From contig JAURXE010000273.1 in assembly GCA_030654635.1 (NCBI GenBank), positions 1 to 8,235 on the forward strand: DNA of 8,235 bases. Reading direction: 5' to 3'. This document shows positions 1-6,516 of the stretch, in pieces. The notes under the pieces are model-generated. The model was not told where the DNA came from and did no database searches. It saw only the letters and a program-made list of their open reading frames with translations. Source of the stretch: Pseudomonas sp. Its GTDB lineage: Bacteria; Pseudomonadota; Gammaproteobacteria; Pseudomonadales; Pseudomonadaceae. The position numbers and the translations under genes were made by a program. Every line of letters begins with the position of its first letter. The first letter of the stretch is position 1.

Positions 1-1208
1 GGCTGACCAAGGCCTGGCCCAAATACCTGCGGCGGGTCGAGGGAGTACGCGATCCTCAGGTCAGCGCCAGTCTGGGCGCCGACGGCCGGCACGGGGTCAA
101 GCTGTACCGCGCCAACTTTATCCGCAGCCTGCTGCACCCGCGCCAGCGCGCCACCACGGTGCCGGTGCAGCTGATAGTGCCGACCCTGGACCGCTACGTG
201 CGCCCGCAACTGTTCGAGCAACTGATTCGCTGGGCGCCCCAACTGTGGCGCCGTGAGGTGCGCGCCGGGCACTGGCAACTGCTGGCCGAACCGACCCAAC
301 TGGCCGGCTGGCTGCGCGAATTTATCACCCACCTGCAAGGCGGTGAACCGAGTGCGGCGCTGCAACGGGCGCGGGTCTTGGCCAACGCAGGCCCCGATGC
401 CGGCAAGACCGTGCTGGTGACCGGCGCCGGCGGCGGGATCGGCCGCGCCACCCTGCTGAATTTTGCCGAACGGGGCGCCTGTGTGCAGGCCGCCGACATC
501 AACCTAGCCGCCGCCGAACGCAGCGCCGAGCTGGCCCGCGCCCTGGGTGCCGAGGCCCATGCCTATCAACTGGACGTGGGCGACAGCGCGGCCATGCAAG
601 CCTGCGCCGACTGGGTGCAGCAACGTTTCGGCAGCCTCGACATTTTGGTCAATAACGCCGGCATCGGCATGGCCGGCGCCATGCTCGACACCAGCGCCGC
701 CGACTGGGAGCGCCTGCTGCGGGTCAATCTGTGGAGCGTGATCGACGGCTGCCGGCTGTTCGCCCGGCAGATGGTCAATGCTGGCAAGGGCGGGCATATC
801 GTCAATATCGCCTCGGCGGCGGCCTTCGTGCCGTCGCGCAACTACGCCGCCTACGCCACCAGCAAGGCCGCAGTGCTGATGCTCAGCGAATGCCTGCGGG
901 CCGAACTGGCAAGCCAGGGGATTGGCGTCACCGCCGTGTGCCCAGGTTTGGTGAATACCGGGATCATCCAGGCCACCCGCTTCCATGGCTTAAGCGCGGC
1001 CGCCGAAGCCAAACAAAAAGCCCGCGCCCAGCGCCTGTATCAGCGTCGCAACCTCAGCCCCGAGACCGTCGCCAAGCAGCTGATCCGCGCCATCGAACGT
1101 AACCGTGCGGTGATCGCCGTGGGCAGCGAAGCCCACCTGAGCGTCGCCCAATGGCGCTTTGCGCCCTGGCTATCGCGCCTGCTGGCCCGCCTGAACTTAG
1201 CCACCTGA
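1..1208 (+). CDS. alpha/beta-hydrolase-SDR fusion oxidoreductase (5' end outside window)
   Basis: The frame is open from base 3 with no stop, so the gene begins upstream; a GTG at 159 is internal. Visible protein is 401 residues. The first part (to about base 340) is the C-terminal end of an alpha/beta-hydrolase: the motif PTLDRYV (183-203) carries a likely catalytic-acid Asp and AGHW (264-275) the likely catalytic His. From about base 405 a complete classical SDR follows: cofactor loop TGAGGGIG at 420-443, NNAG at 651-662, catalytic Ser (NIAS, about 813) and Tyr-x-x-x-Lys (YATSK, 852-866). The order hydrolase then SDR matches the mycobacterial EphD-type architecture. The SDR half should be an NAD(P)-dependent alcohol/ketone oxidoreductase; the substrate is unknown, though a hydrophobic epoxide, ester or fatty compound is plausible from the family. 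It is followed 28 nt later by the PF10118 gene, with which it probably forms an operon. Domain calls are sure; function is not. Confidence 0.9.
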   Translation, partial: LTKAWPKYLRRVEGVRDPQVSASLGADGRHGVKLYRANFIRSLLHPRQRATTVPVQLIVPTLDRYVRPQLFEQLIRWAPQLWRREVRAGHWQLLAEPTQLAGWLREFITHLQGGEPSAALQRARVLANAGPDAGKTVLVTGAGGGIGRATLLNFAERGACVQAADINLAAAERSAELARALGAEAHAYQLDVGDSAAMQACADWVQQRFGSLDILVNNAGIGMAGAMLDTSAADWERLLRVNLWSVIDGCRLFARQMVNAGKGGHIVNIASAAAFVPSRNYAAYATSKAAVLMLSECLRAELASQGIGVTAVCPGLVNTGIIQATRFHGLSAAAEAKQKARAQRLYQRRNLSPETVAKQLIRAIERNRAVIAVGSEAHLSVAQWRFAPWLSRLLARLNLAT

Positions 1209-1217
1209 ACCTGGCCG
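1190..1217 (+). repeat. 14-bp imperfect tandem duplication across the SDR stop codon
   Basis: Two adjacent 14-nt units, CCTGAACTTAGCCA (1190-1203) and CCTGAACCTGGCCG (1204-1217), match at 11 of 14 positions. The TGA stop at 1206-1208 lies in the second unit. If one unit is removed, the frame would read RLNLAA and end at the TAA at 1220-1222, almost the same C-terminus as now (RLNLAT) but closer to the next gene's ribosome site. Ancestral order is inferred. Confidence 0.55.
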
Positions 1218-1236
1218 CCTAACGAGGAGCATCCCC

Positions 1237-2163
1237 ATGAGCAAAAAAGCCCAACAGCCGCAAGACCGGCAAGAACCACAAACCCCGCAACAACGCCTGC
1301 CGCAACGCAAGGTGCGCTTCGACTTCAAAGACACCCCGCTGCACTGGGTGCCGAACGAGCCGGAAGCCTCGCACATCATGAACACCCTGCACATCCTGTT
1401 GCCGGCCGGCGAGTTCTGGTTTTGCCGGGTCTATAACCAGGCGGTGAAACAGGTCACCGACCCCGAACTGCGCGAGGAGGTGCGCGGTTTTATCCGCCAG
1501 GAGGCGCAGCATGCCCGCGCCCACGACAGCGCCCTGACGCCCTATCTGCTGCGCCATGGCATCGATCCCAAGCCCTACACCCAGCGCCTCGACTGGCTGT
1601 TCGAAACAGCCCTGGGCGACTACCCGCTGGGGGAAAACGCCCCGAGCCGCTGGCTGCAAACCTGGTGGCTGCGCCAGCGGGTCGGCCTGATTGCCGCCGT
1701 AGAACACTTCACCTGCGTGCTCGGCGACTGGATCATCACCACCCGCGGCCTGGATGACGCCGACCCGGTAATGCTCGACCTGCTGCGCTGGCACGGTGCC
1801 GAGGAAATCGAACACCGCTGCGTCGCCCACGACCTGCACGTGCATCTGGGTGGCAGCCTGCTGGCGCGCTGGCTGTATATGCTGATCGCCACGCCGATGC
1901 TGATGTTCCTGTTCAGCAGCGGCTCACAGATGATGATGCGCCAGGACCCGCGCACCCGTTACAGCCGGGGCTTTCTCAGCCTCTGGACGGCGCTGGGCAA
2001 GCGCGATGTGCTGCCGCCTCTGGGCAGCATTGGTCGGGCGGTGCTGCGCTACTTCGTGCCGAGCTTCCACCCGCGCAGCGAGGGCAATATCGCCGTGGCC
2101 GAGGCCTATCTGCAGCAATCCCCGGCGGCGCAACGGGCGGCGGCGCAAGCCCTGCCGAGCTGA
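1237..2163 (+). CDS. PF10118/COG3687 predicted metal-dependent hydrolase, ferritin-like Glu/His pattern
   Basis: A 308-residue protein starting at an ATG with GAGGAG at 1224-1229, seven nt upstream. Residues 1-25 are Gln-rich and basic, probably disordered. The core resembles the family annotated 'predicted metal-dependent hydrolase' (COG3687), starting at HWVPNEP (36-42). Candidate metal ligands are E59, E89 and H92 (QEAQH), E156 with H157, and E190 and H193 in HGAEEIEHR. This spacing (E, ExxH, E, ExxH on four predicted helices) is the arrangement of carboxylate-bridged di-iron proteins, so hydrolysis should not be assumed. Residues 197-226 are hydrophobic and could sit on or in the membrane. 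It is the last gene of the operon with the hydrolase-SDR fusion, and a hairpin follows its stop codon. Family assignment is from recognised motifs; the di-iron idea is inference. Confidence 0.88.
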   Translation: MSKKAQQPQDRQEPQTPQQRLPQRKVRFDFKDTPLHWVPNEPEASHIMNTLHILLPAGEFWFCRVYNQAVKQVTDPELREEVRGFIRQEAQHARAHDSALTPYLLRHGIDPKPYTQRLDWLFETALGDYPLGENAPSRWLQTWWLRQRVGLIAAVEHFTCVLGDWIITTRGLDDADPVMLDLLRWHGAEEIEHRCVAHDLHVHLGGSLLARWLYMLIATPMLMFLFSSGSQMMMRQDPRTRYSRGFLSLWTALGKRDVLPPLGSIGRAVLRYFVPSFHPRSEGNIAVAEAYLQQSPAAQRAAAQALPS

Positions 2164-2171
2164 CCGCGATA

Positions 2172-2203
2172 TGTTTCCAGCCGCTCCCCGGCGGCTGGAA
2201 ACA
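2172..2203 (+). terminator. 13-bp perfect hairpin after the SDR/PF10118 operon
   Basis: TGTTTCCAGCCGC (2172-2184) pairs perfectly with GCGGCTGGAAACA (2191-2203) around the six-base loop TCCCCG. It begins nine nt after the stop codon. No T-run follows on the + strand, so it may end transcription weakly, protect the mRNA 3' end, or act with a factor. Confidence 0.5.
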
Positions 2204-2230
2204 CGGCCTTACGGCTCAGAGCACGACCTT

Positions 2231-2304
2231 AAAACATCCAATAAATAGATATTTAAAACGCAATTTTTGCGCTTTTTATCCAAACAAATCCGATAGATTA
2301 TCAA
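2231..2304 (+). promoter_or_regulatory. AT-rich upstream region of the pirin gene
   Basis: An AT-rich island in otherwise GC-rich DNA. It contains the palindrome TAAATA-GA-TATTTA (2242-2255), a second inverted repeat GATA-GAT-TATC (2292-2302), and a small stem CGCAA-TTT-TTGCG (2259-2271) followed by CTTTTT, which could be a weak terminator for the preceding operon. It probably carries the pirin promoter and possibly an operator, but no convincing -35/-10 pair can be picked. Confidence 0.35.
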
Positions 2305-2354
2305 CTCCATAACGCCGCGCCGCTGCCTTGCGACGCCGCCACCGGAGCCCGACC

Positions 2355-3053
2355 ATGATCGAATTACGCCCTTTCCAGTCCCTCGGCCATGCCCAACATG
2401 GCTGGCTGAATGCCCGCCATCACTTCTCCTTCGCCGAGTACCACGACCCCAAGCGCCAGCACTGGGGCGCGCTGCGGGTCTGGAACGATGACGAAATCGC
2501 CGCCGACAGCGGCTTCCCGTCCCATCCGCACCGCGACATGGAGATCATCACCTATGTTCGCCAGGGCGCCATCAGCCACAGTGACAGCCTCGGCAACCAT
2601 GGCCGCACCGTCGCCGGTGACGTGCAGGTAATGAGCGCCGGCACCGGCATCCGCCACTCGGAGTTCAACCGCGAAGCCATCACCAGCACGCTGTTCCAGA
2701 TCTGGATCATGCCCGACCAGCATGGCCACGCGCCGTCCTGGGGCACCCGCAGCTTCCCCAAGGGCGAGCGGGCCGGCCAGTTCGTGGTGCTGGCCAGCGG
2801 GCATGCCGAGGACCTAGAGGCCCTGCCGATCCATGCCGATGCCCGGGTGCTAGCGGCCACTTTGCTGGCCGGGCACAGCCTGGAGTTCGCGCCGGGTGCC
2901 GGCCGCAAGGCCTATCTGGTACCGGCCAGCGGCGCCATTGAAGTCAATGGCCAGCGCGCCAATGCCCGCGACGGGCTGGCCGTGGCCGATGAAGCACTGC
3001 TGCGCATCACCGCCCTGGAGGACAGCGAGCTGGTGCTGGTCGACCTAGCCTGA
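2355..3053 (+). CDS. pirin family protein, YhhW-like (quercetin 2,3-dioxygenase type)
   Basis: A 232-residue bicupin, the same length as E. coli YhhW (about 231). The start is the ATG at 2355, with GGAG at 2344-2347 seven nt upstream; an in-frame TTG at 2328 lacks this and would add an arginine-rich tail unlike the family. The N-terminal cupin holds the pirin signature: H57 and H59 in FPSHPHRDME, then H101 and E103 in GTGIRHSEFN. These are the same positions as the metal ligands known for YhhW. The metal is usually Fe or another divalent ion, and some members cleave quercetin in vitro, probably not their natural role. The C-terminal cupin (about 130-232) lacks an obvious metal set, as expected. 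The protein should be cytosolic. It is preceded by an AT-rich promoter-like region and followed 80 nt later by the MgtC-like gene; no regulator gene lies beside it. Confidence 0.93.
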   Translation: MIELRPFQSLGHAQHGWLNARHHFSFAEYHDPKRQHWGALRVWNDDEIAADSGFPSHPHRDMEIITYVRQGAISHSDSLGNHGRTVAGDVQVMSAGTGIRHSEFNREAITSTLFQIWIMPDQHGHAPSWGTRSFPKGERAGQFVVLASGHAEDLEALPIHADARVLAATLLAGHSLEFAPGAGRKAYLVPASGAIEVNGQRANARDGLAVADEALLRITALEDSELVLVDLA

Positions 3054-3097
3054 ACAGCCCGTTGATCTCAGGCAGACACTAGGCCAACCGGGGGCGC

Positions 3098-3103
3098 TAG
3101 ACT
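3098..3103 (+). promoter_or_regulatory. possible -10 element (TAGACT) for the MgtC-like gene
   Basis: TAGACT in the 80-nt gap before the ATG at 3134 fits the -10 sequences common in Pseudomonas. No good -35 lies 16-18 nt upstream; CAGACA (3073-3078) is 19 nt away. The call is weak. Confidence 0.25.
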
Positions 3104-3133
3104 GAGCGAAGTTGTTGCTGCCAAGGACGCCCC

Positions 3134-4390
3134 ATGCCCGCCACGCTGGAACTGCTGCTGAACTTTGCCACGGCCCTGGCCGTTGGCCTGTTGATTGGTA
3201 CCGAGCGCAGCTGGAGCGCCTGCGACACCGATGATAACCGCCTGATTGGCGGCATTCGCACCTTTGGCCTAACCGGCTTACTCGGCGGCCTAGCGGCCCT
3301 GCTCGGCGCCCATTACGGCCTGAATGCGTGGATTAGTGTGACGCTAATCTTTGGGTTGCTGGTGATCGCCGGCTACCTCGGCGAGCAACGCAACACCGGC
3401 GACCTGGGCCTGACCAGCCCCATCGCCCTACTGCTGACTTTTCTGCTCGGTAGCCTGGCCCTCAGCGAGCAACGTATTTTGGCCGCCGCCTGCGCCGTAG
3501 TGATCGCCCTGCTGCTGAGCCTCAAGCAACCGCTGCACAGCGCCTTGCGCAAACTCTCGGCAGCGGAAGTTTCCGGGGCGCTGCAGCTACTGTTTATCTC
3601 CCTGGTGTTACTGCCGGTGCTACCCAACCAGGGCTACGGTCCGTGGCAGGCATTCAACCCTTACGCCACCTGGTGGATGGTGGTGCTGATCGCCGCCATT
3701 GGCTTTGCCGCTTATATCGCCATCCGCCTGGTCGGCCAACGCAAAGGCCTACTGGTAACCGCAATGCTTGGTGGCATGGTCTCCTCCACCGCCATGACCA
3801 TCACCCTGGCGCGCCTGCATCAAGGCGGCAAACTGCCGGCCATGCTGGCCTGCGGACTGCTGGCCACCTCGGCATTGATGTTCCCGCGGGTGCTGCTGGA
3901 GGTGGGCCTGGTCAACCCGGCGTTGCTCGGCCAACTGATCTGGCCACTGACCGTGAGCGCCTTGATCTACGCCGCTGGCGCGCTGTTTTATTTTCGCCGC
4001 GCCGGCAGCGACCCCGAGGGCAGTGCCGAACCGCTGCTGAAAAACCCCTTCGAGCTGGCTCCGGCCCTGCGTTTCGCCACGCTGCTGGTGTTAATTGCCT
4101 TTATGGTCGAGGCAGCCCAGCACTGGCTGGGTGATGTCGGCGTCTACCTGGTCGCGTTGCTGTCCGGTCTGAGCGACGTCGACGCCATCACCCTGTCATT
4201 GGCACGCAATGCCCAGGGCGCGCTCAACGGCCAGGTAGCGGTGCAAGGAATTTACCTGGCGGCCTTCAGCAACAGCCTGGTGAAAGGTCTGTTGATCCTG
4301 CTGATCAGCGGTCGCCAGCTAGCCTTGCATACCCTGCCGATTATGGCGGCCGGGCTGTTGGCCGGGTTGGTCACCCTCTGGCTGATTTAA
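3134..4390 (+). CDS. MgtC/SapB family membrane protein with C-terminal DUF4010
   Basis: A 418-residue, very hydrophobic integral membrane protein. The start is ATG 3134 with AAGGA at 3123-3127, six nt upstream. Residues 6-140 form an MgtC/SapB domain: VGLLIGTER (17-25) and GIRTFGLTGLLGGL (40-53) are its hallmark segments. About 180-400 is DUF4010: GGMVSSTAMT (213-222), a NPFEL...ALRF stretch (304-314) and SGLSDVDAIT (344-353). About eleven or twelve hydrophobic segments can be counted. Stand-alone MgtC proteins are around 230 residues and lack DUF4010. MgtC proteins are linked to growth in low Mg2+ and to ATP-synthase control in pathogens, but this long subfamily has no settled function and transport is only a guess. 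It probably has its own promoter after the pirin gene and converges with rmuC. Confidence 0.9.
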   Translation: MPATLELLLNFATALAVGLLIGTERSWSACDTDDNRLIGGIRTFGLTGLLGGLAALLGAHYGLNAWISVTLIFGLLVIAGYLGEQRNTGDLGLTSPIALLLTFLLGSLALSEQRILAAACAVVIALLLSLKQPLHSALRKLSAAEVSGALQLLFISLVLLPVLPNQGYGPWQAFNPYATWWMVVLIAAIGFAAYIAIRLVGQRKGLLVTAMLGGMVSSTAMTITLARLHQGGKLPAMLACGLLATSALMFPRVLLEVGLVNPALLGQLIWPLTVSALIYAAGALFYFRRAGSDPEGSAEPLLKNPFELAPALRFATLLVLIAFMVEAAQHWLGDVGVYLVALLSGLSDVDAITLSLARNAQGALNGQVAVQGIYLAAFSNSLVKGLLILLISGRQLALHTLPIMAAGLLAGLVTLWLI

Positions 4391-4411
4391 ACCAACAAAC
4401 ACCGCGCCGGC

Positions 4412-5887
4412 TTAATCGTCCAACTCATCGAGCAAGGCTTCGCCACCGGCCCGCTCCAGCAACTCGGCCGGCAAGCTTTTGCTCGCGCGGGCACCCAGTT
4501 GCTTGAGGTTCTCCACCCGACTGACCAGATTGCCACGGCCTTCCACCAACTTGTTGCGGGCGGCGGCGTAGGCTTTATCCAGCTGTTGCACGCGACTGCC
4601 CAGCTCGTCTAAATCGACGACAAAGGCGACAAACTTGTCGTACAGGGCCCCGGCCCGCTCGGCGATTTCCCGTGCATTCAGGCTTTGCCGCTCCTGGCGC
4701 CACAGGCTGTCGATCACCCGCAACGTGGCCAGCAACGTGGTCGGGCTGACGATAACGATGTGCTGGGCATAGGCCTCCTGGAACAAGCCCGGATCGGCCT
4801 GTAACGCTGCGGCAAAAGCCGCTTCAATCGGCACGAACAGCAACACGAAGTCCAGGCTATGCAGGCCTTCCAGCCGTTGGTAATCCTTCAGCGACAGACC
4901 TTTTAGGTGGCTGCGCAGCGACAGCACATGCTGTTTGAGTGCCAAAGCGCGGCCGGCCTCGTCTTCGCTGACGATCATCGCCTGATAGGCGGTCAGGCTG
5001 ACCTTGGCATCGATCACTACCTGCTTGTCGCCGGGTAACTGGATGATCACATCCGGCTGAAAGCGTATGCCGTCAGCACTGGTCAGGCTTACTTGGGTCA
5101 GGTACTCACGGCCCTTGGTCAGCCCGGCATGTTCGAGCACCTGCTCCAGCACCAACTCACCCCAGTTGCCCTGGATTTTCTGGCCCTTGAGGGCGCGGGT
5201 CAGGTTGGTGGCTTCATCACCCAAACGCTGGTTGAGCTGCTGCAGGCGCTGCAACTCTTTACTCAGGGAGAAACGCTCGCGGGCCTCCAGCTGGTAACTC
5301 TCCTCGACGCGTTTCTCAAACGATTGAATGCGCTCTTTGAGCGGATCGAGCAATTGCCCGAGCTGTTGCTGGCTGGTTTCGGCAAACCGCTGCTCACGCT
5401 CATCGAAGATCTTCCCGGCCAACTCGGCGAATTGCGCCCGCAGCTCATCCCGTGAACCCTGCAAATCGGCTAGGCGCTGTTGGTGGCTGTCGTGCTGTTC
5501 GCGCAACTCGGCGGCCAGGCCGGCTCGCTCGGCATCCAGGCGGCGCAGCTCGGCGTCTTTCTGCGCGCTGCTGTGGTTGTATTGCTGGGCCGCGTCTCGG
5601 GCGCTGTCGTTCTCCAGCAACAGCAACTCGCTTTCCCGTCGGGCCACCGCCAGCTCTGCCTGCAACTGCGCCTGACTGCTGCGCAGTTGCAAGGCCTCGG
5701 CACGGCTGTCGTCGAGTTGCGCGCTCAAGCCATCTTGCGCCAACAGGGCGGTGCTCAAACGTTCATCCAGCAGCAGGCGTTCTTGGCGCAAGAGTTGTCC
5801 GCGCTGTTGCAGCTGCCAGAGCAAAAACAGCAGGGGCAGCGCGGCCAGCGCCAAACCAAGCAGCAGATTGGGTAAATCGATAGGCAT
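4412..5887 (-). CDS. rmuC: DNA recombination protein RmuC
   Basis: A 491-residue protein, close to the usual RmuC length. The ATG (complement 5885-5887) has GGAG (complement 5895-5898) seven nt upstream. Residues 6-24 form a membrane-spanning or anchoring helix. About 28-235 is a long Gln/Glu/Arg/Leu-rich coiled coil. From about 236 the conserved RmuC domain (PF02646) runs to about 470: GNWGELVLEQVLEHAGL (240-256), FQPDV (276-280), VVIDAKVSLTAYQ (290-302), FVPIEAAF (331-338) and SPTTLLATLRVI (361-372). The P278-D279 ... D293-x-K295 set fits a PD-(D/E)xK nuclease-like core. E. coli rmuC mutants show more inversions at short inverted repeats, so the protein is thought to limit such recombination. 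It is convergent with the MgtC-like gene; its upstream side faces the long intergenic region. Confidence 0.96.
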   Translation of the reverse strand: MPIDLPNLLLGLALAALPLLFLLWQLQQRGQLLRQERLLLDERLSTALLAQDGLSAQLDDSRAEALQLRSSQAQLQAELAVARRESELLLLENDSARDAAQQYNHSSAQKDAELRRLDAERAGLAAELREQHDSHQQRLADLQGSRDELRAQFAELAGKIFDEREQRFAETSQQQLGQLLDPLKERIQSFEKRVEESYQLEARERFSLSKELQRLQQLNQRLGDEATNLTRALKGQKIQGNWGELVLEQVLEHAGLTKGREYLTQVSLTSADGIRFQPDVIIQLPGDKQVVIDAKVSLTAYQAMIVSEDEAGRALALKQHVLSLRSHLKGLSLKDYQRLEGLHSLDFVLLFVPIEAAFAAALQADPGLFQEAYAQHIVIVSPTTLLATLRVIDSLWRQERQSLNAREIAERAGALYDKFVAFVVDLDELGSRVQQLDKAYAAARNKLVEGRGNLVSRVENLKQLGARASKSLPAELLERAGGEALLDELDD

Positions 5888-5914
5888 GCGCCAACTCCAG
5901 TGAAAGCGGTGATC

Positions 5915-5920
5915 AGTATA
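5915..5920 (-). promoter_or_regulatory. probable -10 element (TATACT) of rmuC
   Basis: On the minus strand TATACT lies 27 nt before the rmuC ATG, which would give a leader of about 20 nt carrying the GGAG. No recognisable -35 is found at normal spacing. Confidence 0.35.
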
Positions 5921-6053
5921 CCCAGCCAGTCGGTAGCACGAGTTGCAGTTAGGCCGCGCTTTTTGAGTGGAAATCGTGCTGAAAAAAACCTGCTTTCATC
6001 GATTAAAACCCTTGCAAAAAACACCGAGGGCAACCTAGAGCGGGCGCTCAGGA

Positions 6054-6076
6054 TAATCCACAGATTCTGTGGATAA
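6054..6076. promoter_or_regulatory. inverted pair of DnaA boxes
   Basis: TGTGGATAA (6068-6076) is the exact complement of the strong DnaA box TTATCCACA. Facing it, TAATCCACA (6054-6062) differs at one base. Together they form an inverted repeat, ATCCACAG-ATT-CTGTGGAT (6056-6074). A second palindrome, GGAT-A-ATCC (6051-6059), overlaps the left arm. The sites lie 164 bp upstream of the rmuC start, too far from its -10 for simple occlusion. Confidence 0.55.
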
Positions 6077-6173
6077 CTCAGTGGGTAAGTTCTGCAGAAG
6101 TTGCTAAAAAGCCTTACTGGCGGGCCCTTGAGTCAATCTGATCATTTTTTAACCAGCAAAAAAAACCTATAAT

Positions 6174-6186
6174 AATCAAGCACTTA
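6174..6186 (+). promoter_or_regulatory. IHF consensus site
   Basis: AATCAAGCACTTA matches the IHF consensus WATCAANNNNTTR at every defined position, and an A-run (6158-6165) lies just upstream, as in many strong IHF sites. A match this degenerate can occur by chance in AT-rich DNA. Its overlap with the TATAAT hexamer (6168-6173) would exclude polymerase if IHF were bound. Confidence 0.4.
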
Positions 6187-6226
6187 AAAAGTCAATTAGA
6201 AAAACACCCGGCTTTCAGCGACTTTG

Positions 6227-6294
6227 CGTCACGCCCCGCAAGAGCGCCTCGCAATTGTGCACAACTCTGCCACGTCAACCCCGCAAGTGCGTCT
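6227..6294 (+). repeat. two direct repeats flanking a perfect 10-bp palindrome
   Basis: Copy 1 (6227-6249) and copy 2 (6273-6294) share CGTCA, a 1-2 nt gap, then CCCCGCAAG followed by (A/T)GCG(C/T)CT; the 16-nt right part matches at 14 positions, spaced 45 bp. Between them lies the palindrome TTGTGCACAA (6255-6264), which on each strand is one base away from a DnaA box. The layout suggests a protein-binding array, but no known operator is recognised. Confidence 0.45.
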
Positions 6295-6478
6295 TTTCAG
6301 CGCATATACGCAGTTTTTTCACCATCAAAAACATGCATAGGTCGGCGCCAGTCGGAATAGATAAAGTCCGCCGCTCAACCACGCTTTCACCAGGCGTTTA
6401 GCCGTGTTGAGGCCCGCCAATCTGGGAGTTAAACAACTGACTGATTCAGCCGGGCAGGCCAACCAGCAGCGCACCAAA

Positions 6479-6498
6479 GCTGCGCGACGCCGCGCAGC
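6479..6498. repeat. 8-bp GC-rich hairpin/inverted repeat upstream of the Gre-like gene
   Basis: GCTGCGCG (6479-6486) and CGCGCAGC (6491-6498) are perfect complements around ACGC. It lies 12 nt before the -10-like TATCCT, over the place where a -35 would be, and no T-run follows, so an operator is more likely than a terminator. Confidence 0.45.
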
Positions 6499-6510
6499 CG
6501 GCAGATGCGT

Positions 6511-6516
6511 TATCCT
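6511..6516 (+). promoter_or_regulatory. possible -10 element (TATCCT) of the Gre-like gene
   Basis: TATCCT 28 nt before the ATG at 6544 fits Pseudomonas -10 elements. Transcription would begin near 6523, leaving out the upstream in-frame ATG at 6505. No -35 is recognisable; the position is filled by the GC-rich inverted repeat. Confidence 0.35.

Noticed and set aside
159..161. GTG as the start of the SDR gene
   Set aside because: The frame continues to the left edge and encodes recognisable hydrolase sequence; starting here would cut that domain.
1219..1845. 208-codon minus-strand frame under the PF10118 gene
   Set aside because: It is antisense to a gene with clear conserved motifs, and its own translation shows no domain.
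2328..2330. TTG start for pirin
   Set aside because: No ribosome site, and the ATG at 2355 has one and places the metal ligands at the family positions.
5755..6033. 92-codon minus-strand frame extending upstream of rmuC
   Set aside because: It overlaps the rmuC start in another frame and has low-complexity Cys/Trp-rich translation typical of a shadow frame.
6067..6081. LexA-like CTG...CAG upstream of rmuC
   Set aside because: The spacing is nine bases rather than ten and the centre does not match; the sequence is better explained by the DnaA box.
6254..6270. Sigma-54-like promoter on the minus strand (TGGC ... TGCA)
   Set aside because: The GG and GC are one base too close for the required -24/-12 spacing.
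6505..6507. Upstream ATG for the Gre-like gene
   Set aside because: It lies before the likely -10 element and adds a proline-rich tail unlike Gre proteins.
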